Source: an uncultured Bacteroidota bacterium (GTDB taxonomy: Bacteria; Bacteroidota; Bacteroidia; B-17B0; Aurantibacillaceae). From it: a stretch of 10,668 nucleotides of DNA. Under the pieces are notes generated by a model. It made no database searches. It saw only the letters and a program-made list of their open reading frames with translations, and was not told where the DNA came from. This document shows positions 1 through 5,745 of this stretch, piece after piece. The DNA lies in NCBI GenBank assembly GCA_937868675.1, contig CALMNJ010000418.1, positions 1-10,668 on the forward strand. The letters run 5' to 3'. Position 1 is the first letter of the stretch; every line of letters begins with the position of its first letter. The position numbers were made by a program, and so were the translations under genes.

Positions 1-225
1 CACCGAGGGGCCTTTCCAGCTACTATCTGCTTTTATACCGAAGTAGTTATTGGCTTTCCGTGTGGCGAGGCCCTTGCCGATTCCGAATTTTCCGTTCTCA
101 TCATTGCCCGAACTTTCAATAATCATCTGGGCCATTGTAAGGGAGGGGTACAGCCCGGTTCCGGCAACGGCTTTTATCACATCTTTGGCGTATTTCTGAA
201 CAAATATGTCGGTGGGTGTGGTCAT
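1..225 (-). CDS. GH73-type glucosaminidase (FlgJ-like muramidase), N-terminal 75 residues, cut by the window edge
   Basis: Predicted N-acetylglucosaminidase that cleaves peptidoglycan glycan strands. Read on the minus strand from the ATG at 225, the 75 visible residues contain the GH73 landmarks. An AQMIIESSG segment carries the likely catalytic Glu37, in the position of the AQ..LESGWG motif of that family. It is followed by GLATRKANN and then NNYFGIK at residues 59-65, matching the usual NNLFGIK. There is no signal peptide, so export would need a holin, virion delivery or another route. It is the last visible gene of the minus-strand block, 8 nt after the 140-aa gene. The 313-aa peptidoglycan-binding protein is two genes upstream, so the two may work together in wall penetration or lysis. 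The C-terminal half lies outside the window, so any extra wall-binding domain cannot be seen. The family call is secure; the role in lysis or entry is inferred. Confidence 0.85.
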   Translation of the reverse strand, partial: MTTPTDIFVQKYAKDVIKAVAGTGLYPSLTMAQMIIESSGNDENGKFGIGKGLATRKANNYFGIKADSSWKGPSV

Positions 226-233
226 GGGACGGT

Positions 234-656
234 TCAGTTGAGCAGGCTGGCGGGAAGCGTTTTAATGTTGTAGCTGCTGAATAGCTTGTAATGCACTACA
301 AACTCTTTCCATTTAAAACAGTCCACAATGGTAAACAAGTGGCAGGGTGGGCCTTGACCCGGAATACCATCAAGCAGGATTTCCAGTTCTTTGTCCATTT
401 TTAAAATGGTAGGAACCATTAGTTCCAAATCGTAAGGGGGGTCAACGAAAATGGTAACGTGTAAGATTTGCATACCAATGGCATCATCACACGGATGGTT
501 GGTTTCATAATCCTTAACCATGCAAAAACCGTCCTGAGTGTGTAGGTAGAAATGCTGATAATCCTGTTCAAGCACTTCCTTAATGTGTTCATCTGTGCGT
601 TTCCCGATGGGAACCAGATTAAGATGAAAAACTATTAAATCAATTTTGCGATTCAT
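234..656 (-). CDS. hypothetical protein, 140 aa
   Basis: I do not recognise this protein. It has no signal peptide and no membrane segment, and reads as a compact soluble alpha/beta protein. Hydrophobic strand-like stretches occur near the N-terminus (IDLIVFHLNLV) and in the middle (MQILHVTIFVD). Four cysteines are scattered in the sequence (CMV, PCDD, PPCH, DCFKW) without a metal-binding spacing. A glycine/proline turn, GIPGQGPPCH, lies near residue 100. It sits 11 nt downstream of the peptidoglycan-binding protein gene and 8 nt upstream of the GH73 glucosaminidase, so it is translated with wall-directed functions. A chaperone, immunity or inhibitor partner of the hydrolase is possible but is only a guess from position. 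The start at 656 is the first ATG of the frame and gives a spacing normal for this block. Confidence 0.7.
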   Translation of the reverse strand: MNRKIDLIVFHLNLVPIGKRTDEHIKEVLEQDYQHFYLHTQDGFCMVKDYETNHPCDDAIGMQILHVTIFVDPPYDLELMVPTILKMDKELEILLDGIPGQGPPCHLFTIVDCFKWKEFVVHYKLFSSYNIKTLPASLLN

Positions 657-667
657 GGCTCGTTGTT

Positions 668-1609
668 TTAAGCGTTATTGTTTTTGTATGGCATCACATC
701 AGCCGACTTTACCAGATAGAACTGGTTGCTGTTTTGAAACAGGGTGTACAATCCCCTTTGTGTGATCTGCTCACCTAAGAGCATATTACCGGGAACGGCT
801 ACGGAGTGTTTGGGGTCTTTCCATACGCGGGCCGGGCCAATAGTGATAATGAGGGAATTGTTTTCTGTTCCTGACAGGGACCATTTCTGCCCGTCGAAAC
901 GAAGACCTATTTTGGCAAAAGTCAAACGAAGCTGTTGTTTCTGTTTTTCGTCTTTGAAGCTGCTGAGTATGCCGTTTACAGGGGTTTGATGAACGCCGTT
1001 GATTCTGTATTTCAAAAACTCCTGACTAACCCTGCTGTACTCATCGGTGTTTTTAAGTTGTTTCAGCGTATGTAATACAGTATCAAACTGCTGTGTAGTG
1101 GTGGCCAGATACAAAGCACGGGCGATGGATATGGCGTCAATTTCCCTGGATTTGGTCAGAACCCTGAAATTTGTTTCATCAATCACGGTGGGGAGGTTGT
1201 TACGTGAAAGCAGCGCTTCCAGTTCGGAATCAAAAGCATCGCTGGATCTTCCCTTCGGCAGAGCATCATTGCTGAGGCTTTGAATGAGCATGGTTTTCAA
1301 TTGAAGCACTCTTGGCCCTTTGCTGCCCAGCTTCAGGGGAAAATTGTCGTTAGCCAACGGCGCTTCCTGCTTAGGTTTGGATGTTGTCTTATTGCCAGTC
1401 GGTTTTTTTACCGTTGGTTTTGGTGTGGGTGCAAACTGGCTCTTATCAGGGCCGGAGGCTTTTTGCTGTTTTGGTTCTTTGTTATTCTGCTTATTAAATA
1501 ACTGAATTCCGAAATAGGTTAGCAGACCTGTGCCAAGCAGACCCAGCCCGATAATCAGACCACGTCCCTTTTTACGCTTTGGCATCCCGTTATGATTGTC
1601 GTTGTTCAT
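668..1609 (-). CDS. membrane-anchored peptidoglycan-binding-like protein with a C-terminal SH3-like domain, 313 aa
   Basis: Probable envelope protein that grips peptidoglycan. The N-terminus is basic (PKRKKGRG, residues 10-17), followed by one transmembrane segment at about 18-38, so by the positive-inside rule the rest faces the periplasm. A flexible Pro/Lys/Thr-rich linker spans about 40-88. Residues 92-152 resemble the peptidoglycan-binding domain of the PG_binding_1 type: LKLGSKGPRVLQLK, then a FDSELEALLSRNNL helix and a closing VIDETNFRVL. Residues 154-235 are helical and resemble the repeat in the next gene upstream. Residues 252-308 are beta-rich (ARVWKDP...VPGNMLLG...YTLF...FYLVKSADV) and look SH3-like. 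The ATG at 1609 lies 3 nt after the stop of the 236-aa gene, suggesting coupled translation. The anchor is clear, the wall-binding domain likely, the SH3 call tentative. A virion or secretion-machine component that crosses the wall would fit. Confidence 0.75.
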   Translation of the reverse strand: MNNDNHNGMPKRKKGRGLIIGLGLLGTGLLTYFGIQLFNKQNNKEPKQQKASGPDKSQFAPTPKPTVKKPTGNKTTSKPKQEAPLANDNFPLKLGSKGPRVLQLKTMLIQSLSNDALPKGRSSDAFDSELEALLSRNNLPTVIDETNFRVLTKSREIDAISIARALYLATTTQQFDTVLHTLKQLKNTDEYSRVSQEFLKYRINGVHQTPVNGILSSFKDEKQKQQLRLTFAKIGLRFDGQKWSLSGTENNSLIITIGPARVWKDPKHSVAVPGNMLLGEQITQRGLYTLFQNSNQFYLVKSADVMPYKNNNA

Positions 1610-1612
1610 GAT

Positions 1613-2323
1613 TTATTGCTTTGGTTTGGCGGTGATGATGGACATGTATTTTTTATAATCCCCACCGAGTTTGGATTTGAGCAGTTCAATCATTTGCAGA
1701 TTGAACTCTTTTTTGAACGTGTCCGCCACGTTCACAAACTCCTTTTGCGTTGGTATCTCGTTAAAGACGGTAAAGAGGGCATCGGTGTCCACCCCTGAAA
1801 TGAACATATACATTTTGTCGAAGGCTGCTTTAAGCCGTCTTGCCCAGCCCAGCCATTTTGCCAGATAGGGGGCTTTTTGGCCCGGTTCAAGGGGCTTGCC
1901 GTACTTGATGGCGAGCATTTCCTGATACTCTGAGGTTTGCAGTTTGTCTTTCATGTCTGCGAACATTTTACGGTGGTACTGGTTGTCATACTCTGCATCT
2001 GCCGCGTCAAATTCCCGTTGGCTTTTCATGCTGATAAGGATTCGGCGCAACTTTGGCAGGTCTGCGCGAATCCAGCCATAGCCGTCATTTTCAAAACACA
2101 TTTTAATCAGCTTGGCATTGGTAGCGGCGTTACCGGTTGTAAAGCTCTTTTTGTCGGATGTTTTGGCTTTACTTTCCTGCACCAGTGATTTGCCGAAGTG
2201 ATAAAGCGCAAAGCCACCAATGCCGACAATGGCCGTGTAGCCAATGGCTTTCTGGATATTGAAGCCGCTTTGCTGGGGAACCTGCTGGGGCATCATCAGG
2301 CGGTATGGATAGGGCGCTTTCAT
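1613..2323 (-). CDS. single-pass membrane protein with two annexin-like helical repeats, 236 aa
   Basis: The N-terminus is short and Pro/Gln-rich, followed by one membrane segment at about 26-44 (a glycine-rich AIVGIGGFALYHFG stretch). The rest is mostly helical and contains an internal duplication. Residues 92-139 and 183-230 align without gaps over 48 positions, sharing L1, Q11, E13, F14, M29, K34, K36, L37, M45 and I48. The second copy (GVDTDALFTVFNEI... LKSKLGGDYKKYM) resembles an annexin repeat in helix pattern and in the GDY turn, but lacks the GxGT calcium-loop signature, so calcium binding is not predicted. A WLGWARR amphipathic helix lies between the repeats near 157-163. The function is unknown; a peripheral membrane scaffold is plausible. 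It lies 36 nt downstream of the 60-aa gene and is tightly coupled to the peptidoglycan-binding gene. Confidence 0.75.
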   Translation of the reverse strand: MKAPYPYRLMMPQQVPQQSGFNIQKAIGYTAIVGIGGFALYHFGKSLVQESKAKTSDKKSFTTGNAATNAKLIKMCFENDGYGWIRADLPKLRRILISMKSQREFDAADAEYDNQYHRKMFADMKDKLQTSEYQEMLAIKYGKPLEPGQKAPYLAKWLGWARRLKAAFDKMYMFISGVDTDALFTVFNEIPTQKEFVNVADTFKKEFNLQMIELLKSKLGGDYKKYMSIITAKPKQ

Positions 2324-2359
2324 GCGTTGTTTTTTTGGAAAGGTTGACGTGTAGTTGAA

Positions 2360-2542
2360 TCAGAGACCGAGTTTGCTCTTGGCAATGGCAAGAGTCACCG
2401 GCTCATTCTTTACGATGTGTGCGAGTTTGGCAAGCTCTTTGGCGGTCAGCCTGGAAGCAAGCACGGCTAAGGAATGTACTTTGCTGTCTGCTTCGGATTC
2501 GGTGCTGGCGGATATAGCCAGATCATACTTGAATGTTGGCAT
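2360..2542 (-). CDS. small helical protein, 60 aa
   Basis: This short protein begins MPTFKYDLAISAST, a beta-strand-like start, and continues as two amphipathic helices. One holds SKVHSLAVLASRL and the other ELAKLAHIVKNEP, with an LAIAKSKLGL tail. The frame is open for 27 codons upstream of 2542, but that extension overlaps the end of the upstream gene and has low-complexity Asn/Lys/Thr composition. The ATG at 2542 has an A-rich upstream stretch and restores the 19-nt spacing normal here, so I chose it. The helical part (LTAKELAKLAHIV) resembles the C-terminal module of the upstream 314-aa protein (FTKEEFTQVVEII), which hints that the two genes share or compete for a binding partner. There is no membrane segment or catalytic motif. 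I believe similar 60-residue proteins are common in Bacteroidota accessory clusters, but I can give no function. Confidence 0.75.
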   Translation of the reverse strand: MPTFKYDLAISASTESEADSKVHSLAVLASRLTAKELAKLAHIVKNEPVTLAIAKSKLGL

Positions 2543-2561
2543 GGTTTCTTTTTTTTGGTTG

Positions 2562-3506
2562 TTAGGCATTGATGTTACTGTCGTTTTGTTCTTTGCTGTC
2601 GAGCCATTGCAGGAGGGCTTCAAGGCTTGATTTATCTTCGGATAACCTTGCTATGATTTCCACTACCTGAGTAAATTCCTCTTTGGTAAAATGCTGTTTG
2701 AAATTTTGAAGCAGCTTTAAAAAACCGGCTTCATTCAGGCCGATTTCGTCAAGGGCGCTTTTCTGTTCAGGGTCACTTTGGGAGGCAGCGCCGGATTTAC
2801 TGAACTTAACTTCGGCATCCTCTTTCTTTTCGTCCGGGGCCTGACCATTTGGTGATTCGTTGCTACCGAAAAAACCGGCCAGATCACCCACGATGGGAAT
2901 TTTTGCGACTGTGGCCGGATTGTTTTTAATCAGGCTGTTTATAGTGCCGCTCAAAATATCGCCTAACTCATAACCCTGATGGTGATAGTGTTCTTTGAGT
3001 TTCACGATACCATCTTCCAGAGCGGCAATGTGCTGGTCTTTTTCTGAGATTTCTGTTTTGTGTTTTTTGTCGGCTTCCTGCATGTCATTTTTCAGGTCGC
3101 TGATTTGTTTTTCGTATTCCTCTTTTTTCAGGAGGTTATTCAGGTTTTTTTCCTTGTCCCTGCGGATTCGTTCAATGTCTTTGCGCGAAAATGTATTATC
3201 CAGATTCGTGCCGTTGAGTCCGCTTTCCACTGCGATTTGGTCACTTTCGGCGTGTACATAAAACACATGGCGGTTATTCCGTTTGGAGCTTCCATCGTAG
3301 ATAATGATGGTAATGGCTTTGCTATCCTCACTGACATAGTTCTCGTGTGTTTCAAACAAATCAGGATCGTTTGTTTTGGGAACGGCCCGGATACCATCCA
3401 CCTGTATCTCGTAATAAAGTGGCTGACCTAAGCCTGCCATATCAAGGATATGTTTGTGCAGGCGCTCAATTTTGACGGTATCGTATTTCTGAAAGATGAA
3501 AGGCAT
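2562..3506 (-). CDS. modular coiled-coil protein with beta-rich head, 314 aa
   Basis: Three parts can be seen. Residues 1 to about 105 form a beta-rich head (PLYYEIQVDGIRAVP, KAITIIIYDG, HVFYVHA). Residues about 108-175 are strongly charged, with heptad-like spacing (KNLNNLLKKEEYEKQISDL onward), and should form a long coiled coil. After a weakly hydrophobic stretch near 183-213 (ILSGTINSLI, IPIVGDLAGFFG) comes a disordered Glu/Lys/Ser/Pro-rich linker at 214-255. A small helical C-terminal module at 256-304 resembles the neighbouring 60-aa protein. A head, a rod and an anchoring module suggest an elongated oligomer such as a spike, fibre or scaffold. That is inferred from architecture only; I recognise no family. 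The gene sits 5 nt after the 106-aa beta-rich gene. The ATG at 3506 is the first of the frame. Confidence 0.75.
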   Translation of the reverse strand: MPFIFQKYDTVKIERLHKHILDMAGLGQPLYYEIQVDGIRAVPKTNDPDLFETHENYVSEDSKAITIIIYDGSSKRNNRHVFYVHAESDQIAVESGLNGTNLDNTFSRKDIERIRRDKEKNLNNLLKKEEYEKQISDLKNDMQEADKKHKTEISEKDQHIAALEDGIVKLKEHYHHQGYELGDILSGTINSLIKNNPATVAKIPIVGDLAGFFGSNESPNGQAPDEKKEDAEVKFSKSGAASQSDPEQKSALDEIGLNEAGFLKLLQNFKQHFTKEEFTQVVEIIARLSEDKSSLEALLQWLDSKEQNDSNINA

Positions 3507-3511
3507 GGCGT

Positions 3512-3832
3512 TTAATTCTTTGGAATGACTTTAATAAAGCGGATGTGTACACGGTTTAATGAATTGTTACTGATCTGGATGCTACCCTGATGTTTGTAGG
3601 TGATCTCTTCAAGGTTCGGGTCGCCCAGGTCGTACACGCCGAAGTCTGACTGGATGGTGATGTCGGAATATTCTCCGAGAAGAAAATAAAACTGACTCCC
3701 GGCTTCAATGGACTTTGTATCACCGGGGCGCAGGATGAAGTGTTTGTATTCGGTGTAATATTCCTGTCCGAATCCAAGGTCTTTCATCAGGCGGGGAATG
3801 TGGTCTAAGGCGAACAACTCTGTCATAACCAT
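3512..3832 (-). CDS. small beta-rich protein, 106 aa (candidate structural protein)
   Basis: An N-terminal helix (TELFALDHIPRLMKDLGF) is followed by about 75 residues of alternating strands and turns: HFILRPGDTKSIEAGSQFYFLLGE, then DITIQSDFGVYDLG, GSIQISNNS and VHIRFIKVIP. This is the texture of a small beta-sandwich, as in minor capsid, cupin-like or adaptor proteins. There is no signal peptide or membrane segment. Two starts are possible, ATG at 3832 or at 3826 (MVMTEL or MTEL); neither has a ribosome-binding site that decides between them. It is the last of three consecutive small beta-rich genes downstream of the candidate coat gene, which suggests a minor structural role. I recognise no family. 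Confidence 0.7.
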   Translation of the reverse strand: MVMTELFALDHIPRLMKDLGFGQEYYTEYKHFILRPGDTKSIEAGSQFYFLLGEYSDITIQSDFGVYDLGDPNLEEITYKHQGSIQISNNSLNRVHIRFIKVIPKN

Positions 3833-3851
3833 GTTTTTTACTGATTGGCGT

Positions 3852-4328
3852 TTACTCTTTTGAATCCGTCCAGAGGAACATTTCTACTATGTAGTTAAAT
3901 TCAGTTTCTATGCTCTCGGCGAGTTTGTCCCGGAACACACCTTTAATCACGCTGCTTTTGCCGCTTACTTTAATAGGGTCGGGAAGTGCTTTTCCCTGAT
4001 GGGTGTAATTGCGGGGAGTGAAAAAGGCTCCGGTAAAATCCCAGGCATCTGCATTGTTATCCTGTTTAATCTCGCAGGAATAAAACAGATTGGCGCTTTC
4101 ATAGCTTTGCAGGCGCAGTTCGCCGAAAAGCAAATTACGGCGTGGGCTTGTCGGAAGTTCCCAGACGGACGGTGAGGCAATTGCAGGAAGGGTACCGGAG
4201 AGTAATTTGGCCTGAGTTTCTACGGCGATAATATGTTTGGCCTCTTTTGGTATGTTCACCTCAAAGAAGACAATGCGCCGTATCCGGGAGACCCTGAAAC
4301 GGGTGGTGATGATGTTTTCCGTTGTCAT
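3852..4328 (-). CDS. beta-rich protein, 158 aa (candidate minor coat or jelly-roll protein)
   Basis: A soluble protein almost wholly built of short strands: TTRFRVSRIRRIVFFEVNIP, KHIIAVETQAKLL, NLLFGELRLQS, NLFYSCEIKQ, SSVIKGVFRD and a closing FNYIVEMFLWTD. The length (158) and strand density suit a single jelly-roll or similar beta-sandwich, but no signature motif decides it. The N-terminus carries a basic patch (RFRVSRIRR) that could contact nucleic acid or acidic lipid. It is 19 nt upstream of the 106-aa gene and 12 nt downstream of the 127-aa gene, both also beta-rich. This clustering beside the 239-aa candidate coat protein is the main argument for a particle role. A secreted or adhesin-like part is less likely, because no signal peptide is present. 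Confidence 0.7.
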   Translation of the reverse strand: MTTENIITTRFRVSRIRRIVFFEVNIPKEAKHIIAVETQAKLLSGTLPAIASPSVWELPTSPRRNLLFGELRLQSYESANLFYSCEIKQDNNADAWDFTGAFFTPRNYTHQGKALPDPIKVSGKSSVIKGVFRDKLAESIETEFNYIVEMFLWTDSKE

Positions 4329-4340
4329 TGCAAAGTTCCT

Positions 4341-4724
4341 TTATTGATGGTCTTCCATATCGCAGTCGAAATAGTATGATACCCGGTATGGGGCAAATGT
4401 GCTTCGCCCGTCCTCGGTGTCCGTGTAGATAACACGAATGGTTCCATTACCGGGGTTCACTCCGCCCAGGTCGTAATAGCGTTGTTTGGGAGGAACGTTG
4501 ATACCCGACATGAGCAATTTGCTTTCATAATTGTCCGGGAAATACTCGACTTTGTTGATTTCAAGCTTTTGAGTGCCCCGGTAATAGAGCAGATCATCCT
4601 TGTCTGAGGTCACAAGAACACCCCTTACAGATTTAATATTCTTGTCCAGTTCAAAGGTCTTATTGATGCTTTGGGAAGAGGTTGTTACCTGTATATCGAA
4701 CCGTTTTTTTATTGGCTTTAACAT
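4341..4724 (-). CDS. beta-rich protein, 127 aa (candidate structural protein)
   Basis: Reads as a beta-sandwich: KKRFDIQVTTSS, SVRGVLVTSDKDDLLYYRG, QKLEINKVEYFP, a turn-rich INVPPKQRYYDLGGVNPG, TIRVIYTDTEDG and APYRVSYYFDCD. It has no signal peptide or membrane segment. The frame stays open to an ATG at 4769. That 15-residue extension (MVCRGGNGGQ...) runs through one arm of the stem-loop at 4757-4802, whereas the ATG at 4724 has a purine-rich upstream stretch, so I place the start there. It is the first gene after the candidate coat gene and is separated from it by 117 nt holding that stem-loop, so its expression could differ from the coat gene. No family recognised; a capsid vertex or minor coat protein is a guess from context. 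Confidence 0.7.
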   Translation of the reverse strand: MLKPIKKRFDIQVTTSSQSINKTFELDKNIKSVRGVLVTSDKDDLLYYRGTQKLEINKVEYFPDNYESKLLMSGINVPPKQRYYDLGGVNPGNGTIRVIYTDTEDGRSTFAPYRVSYYFDCDMEDHQ

Positions 4725-4756
4725 GGCTTGAATTTTTTCCTGCCCTCCATTGCCTC

Positions 4757-4802
4757 CCCTGCAAACCATCTTCGCTAAAAAACAGAGAAGTGATTTGCAG
4801 GG
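4757..4802 (-). promoter_or_regulatory. stem-loop between candidate coat gene and 127-aa gene
   Basis: Perfect 9-bp arms CCCTGCAAA (4757-4765) and TTTGCAGGG (4794-4802) enclose 28 nt. The stem is extended inward by CTTC (4770-4773) pairing with GAAG (4787-4790), leaving a small apical loop. In the minus-strand transcript it falls about 40 nt after the stop of the 239-aa gene and about 30 nt before the start of the 127-aa gene. No T-run follows on the minus strand; the next bases are GAGG. A simple intrinsic terminator is therefore unlikely. An mRNA stability or processing hairpin, or a partial attenuator, fits better. Confidence 0.55.
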
Positions 4803-4841
4803 TATGGTTACGGAGTAAGCAGATCTGGTTAGTGGTTTCCG

Positions 4842-5561
4842 TTAGGGTGTGGTAATGGTTCCGTGAAGACCGGCCCATACGTGGGTCTTGGCGTCAAGGC
4901 CCTCTGTGCTGCCCATCTCAATAGTCAGCTCAATCTGTATGTCATCATGAATGAGACGGGGGTTAGCCAGTTTGTAGTAGCCTATTGGTATGTTGTGCAT
5001 ATTGGATGTTTTAAACACGCTGTTGCTGGTTTCTGGCACGATGGTTTTTTTGTTGCTTTTGAGGGAAAACTCACCGTTAGCGATAGAAGCAAAGTTTTCA
5101 ATGCTATCGTATTTGGCACCGATGATTTTGTCTTTTGTGGTATCAGCGGGAACCGCTGCCAGCAGGATGATCCCGCTTACCAGAAACGCCTGGTTTTTTG
5201 GTAGTTTGGCGTTGCTCAGGTTACGCAAACCAACTTCCTTGTCGTCCTGTGTCTCAAAGAGTTTGATGGTTTTGGAACCGTTCACGGGTTTGATGCTGTA
5301 TATGAGATTGTCGGCAAGGCGAAGGTCTCCTTTGGTAAGTCCCTCTTTGATATGGGGTGGAAGTTCGCCGAAAAATTTTTCCATTTCGGCTCTTGAACCC
5401 CGGCTTTGACCGCCGGTGCTGGTGAGGGTGTTTATTGTGCGCTGGCGCTGGATAGGGTTCATTCTGCTCAATGCGCCCAGCAGTTCATCGTTTGCTCCGT
5501 CAATGCCTAACAAGGCTCCGGCGTTGTTATAAGGTTCTATGCCTTCTAAGATGTCTAACAT
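4842..5561 (-). CDS. candidate major coat protein, beta-rich C-terminal domain, 239 aa
   Basis: Residues 1 to about 80 are helical and Leu/Gly-rich (MLDILEGIEPYNNAGALLG, ELLGALSRMNPIQRQRTINTL). Residues 85-239 form a strand-rich domain of about 155 residues, the size of one jelly roll. It contains an LRNLSNAKLPKNQAFLVSGI segment, ANGEFSLKSNKKTIVP, IPIGYYKLANPRLI, an IQIELTIEM strand and a closing HVWAGLHGTIT. The layout (a LP..QAFLV.GI strand pair, a NGEF loop, a GYYKL.NPRLI segment, then a long strand) resembles what I know of coat proteins of tailless Bacteroidota viruses. This is pattern memory, not a search. Length is close to the PM2-type coat (about 270) but short for a double jelly roll. 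The start at 5561 has an A/C-rich, G-poor leader; an open frame to 5690 is not Met-supported in any better way. Flanking stem-loops suggest separate, high expression. Confidence 0.7.
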   Translation of the reverse strand: MLDILEGIEPYNNAGALLGIDGANDELLGALSRMNPIQRQRTINTLTSTGGQSRGSRAEMEKFFGELPPHIKEGLTKGDLRLADNLIYSIKPVNGSKTIKLFETQDDKEVGLRNLSNAKLPKNQAFLVSGIILLAAVPADTTKDKIIGAKYDSIENFASIANGEFSLKSNKKTIVPETSNSVFKTSNMHNIPIGYYKLANPRLIHDDIQIELTIEMGSTEGLDAKTHVWAGLHGTITTP

Positions 5562-5640
5562 GATTTCTGTTTTTTGGTGTTTAACTTTTGATTGTTGCTT
5601 GTGCTTACTGTTTGAAAAAATTGGATTCGATGGTTTTGAA

Positions 5641-5731
5641 AAGGCATAGCCTACCGGTTCCGCTATCTGTGATAAACAGGGGATGTGCAAACTGCACTGT
5701 GTTTCAGAAGTGAACGGGAGGGCTACGCCTT
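5641..5731 (-). promoter_or_regulatory. long-range stem-loop upstream of the candidate coat gene
   Basis: On the plus strand AAGGCATAGCC (5641-5651) pairs with GGCTACGCCTT (5721-5731), 11 bp with one position that is G-U in the minus-strand RNA. The 69 nt inside hold a second hairpin, GTGCA (5685-5689) with TGCAC (5693-5697) around a 3-nt loop. In the minus-strand transcript the outer stem ends with TTTTC and is followed by about 80 nt of A/C-rich, G-poor leader before the coat ATG. It starts 15 nt after the stop of the 194-aa gene. It may be a terminator or attenuator of the upstream genes, a processing site that leaves a stable 5' end on coat mRNA, or a regulatory leader. I see no TAnnTTTG promoter in this 184-nt gap. 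Confidence 0.5.
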
Positions 5732-5745
5732 ATTTTTCTGCGCCA

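Noticed and set aside
4725..4769. Extension of the 127-aa gene to an ATG at 4769
   Set aside because: It would place coding sequence in a hairpin arm and adds a Gly/Gln-rich stretch unlike the rest; the ATG at 4724 is better placed.
5562..5690. N-terminal extension of the coat candidate to an ATG at 5690
   Set aside because: The extension has low-complexity Lys/Gln/Ser sequence, overlaps the stem-loop and lacks the A-rich pre-start stretch seen at 5561.
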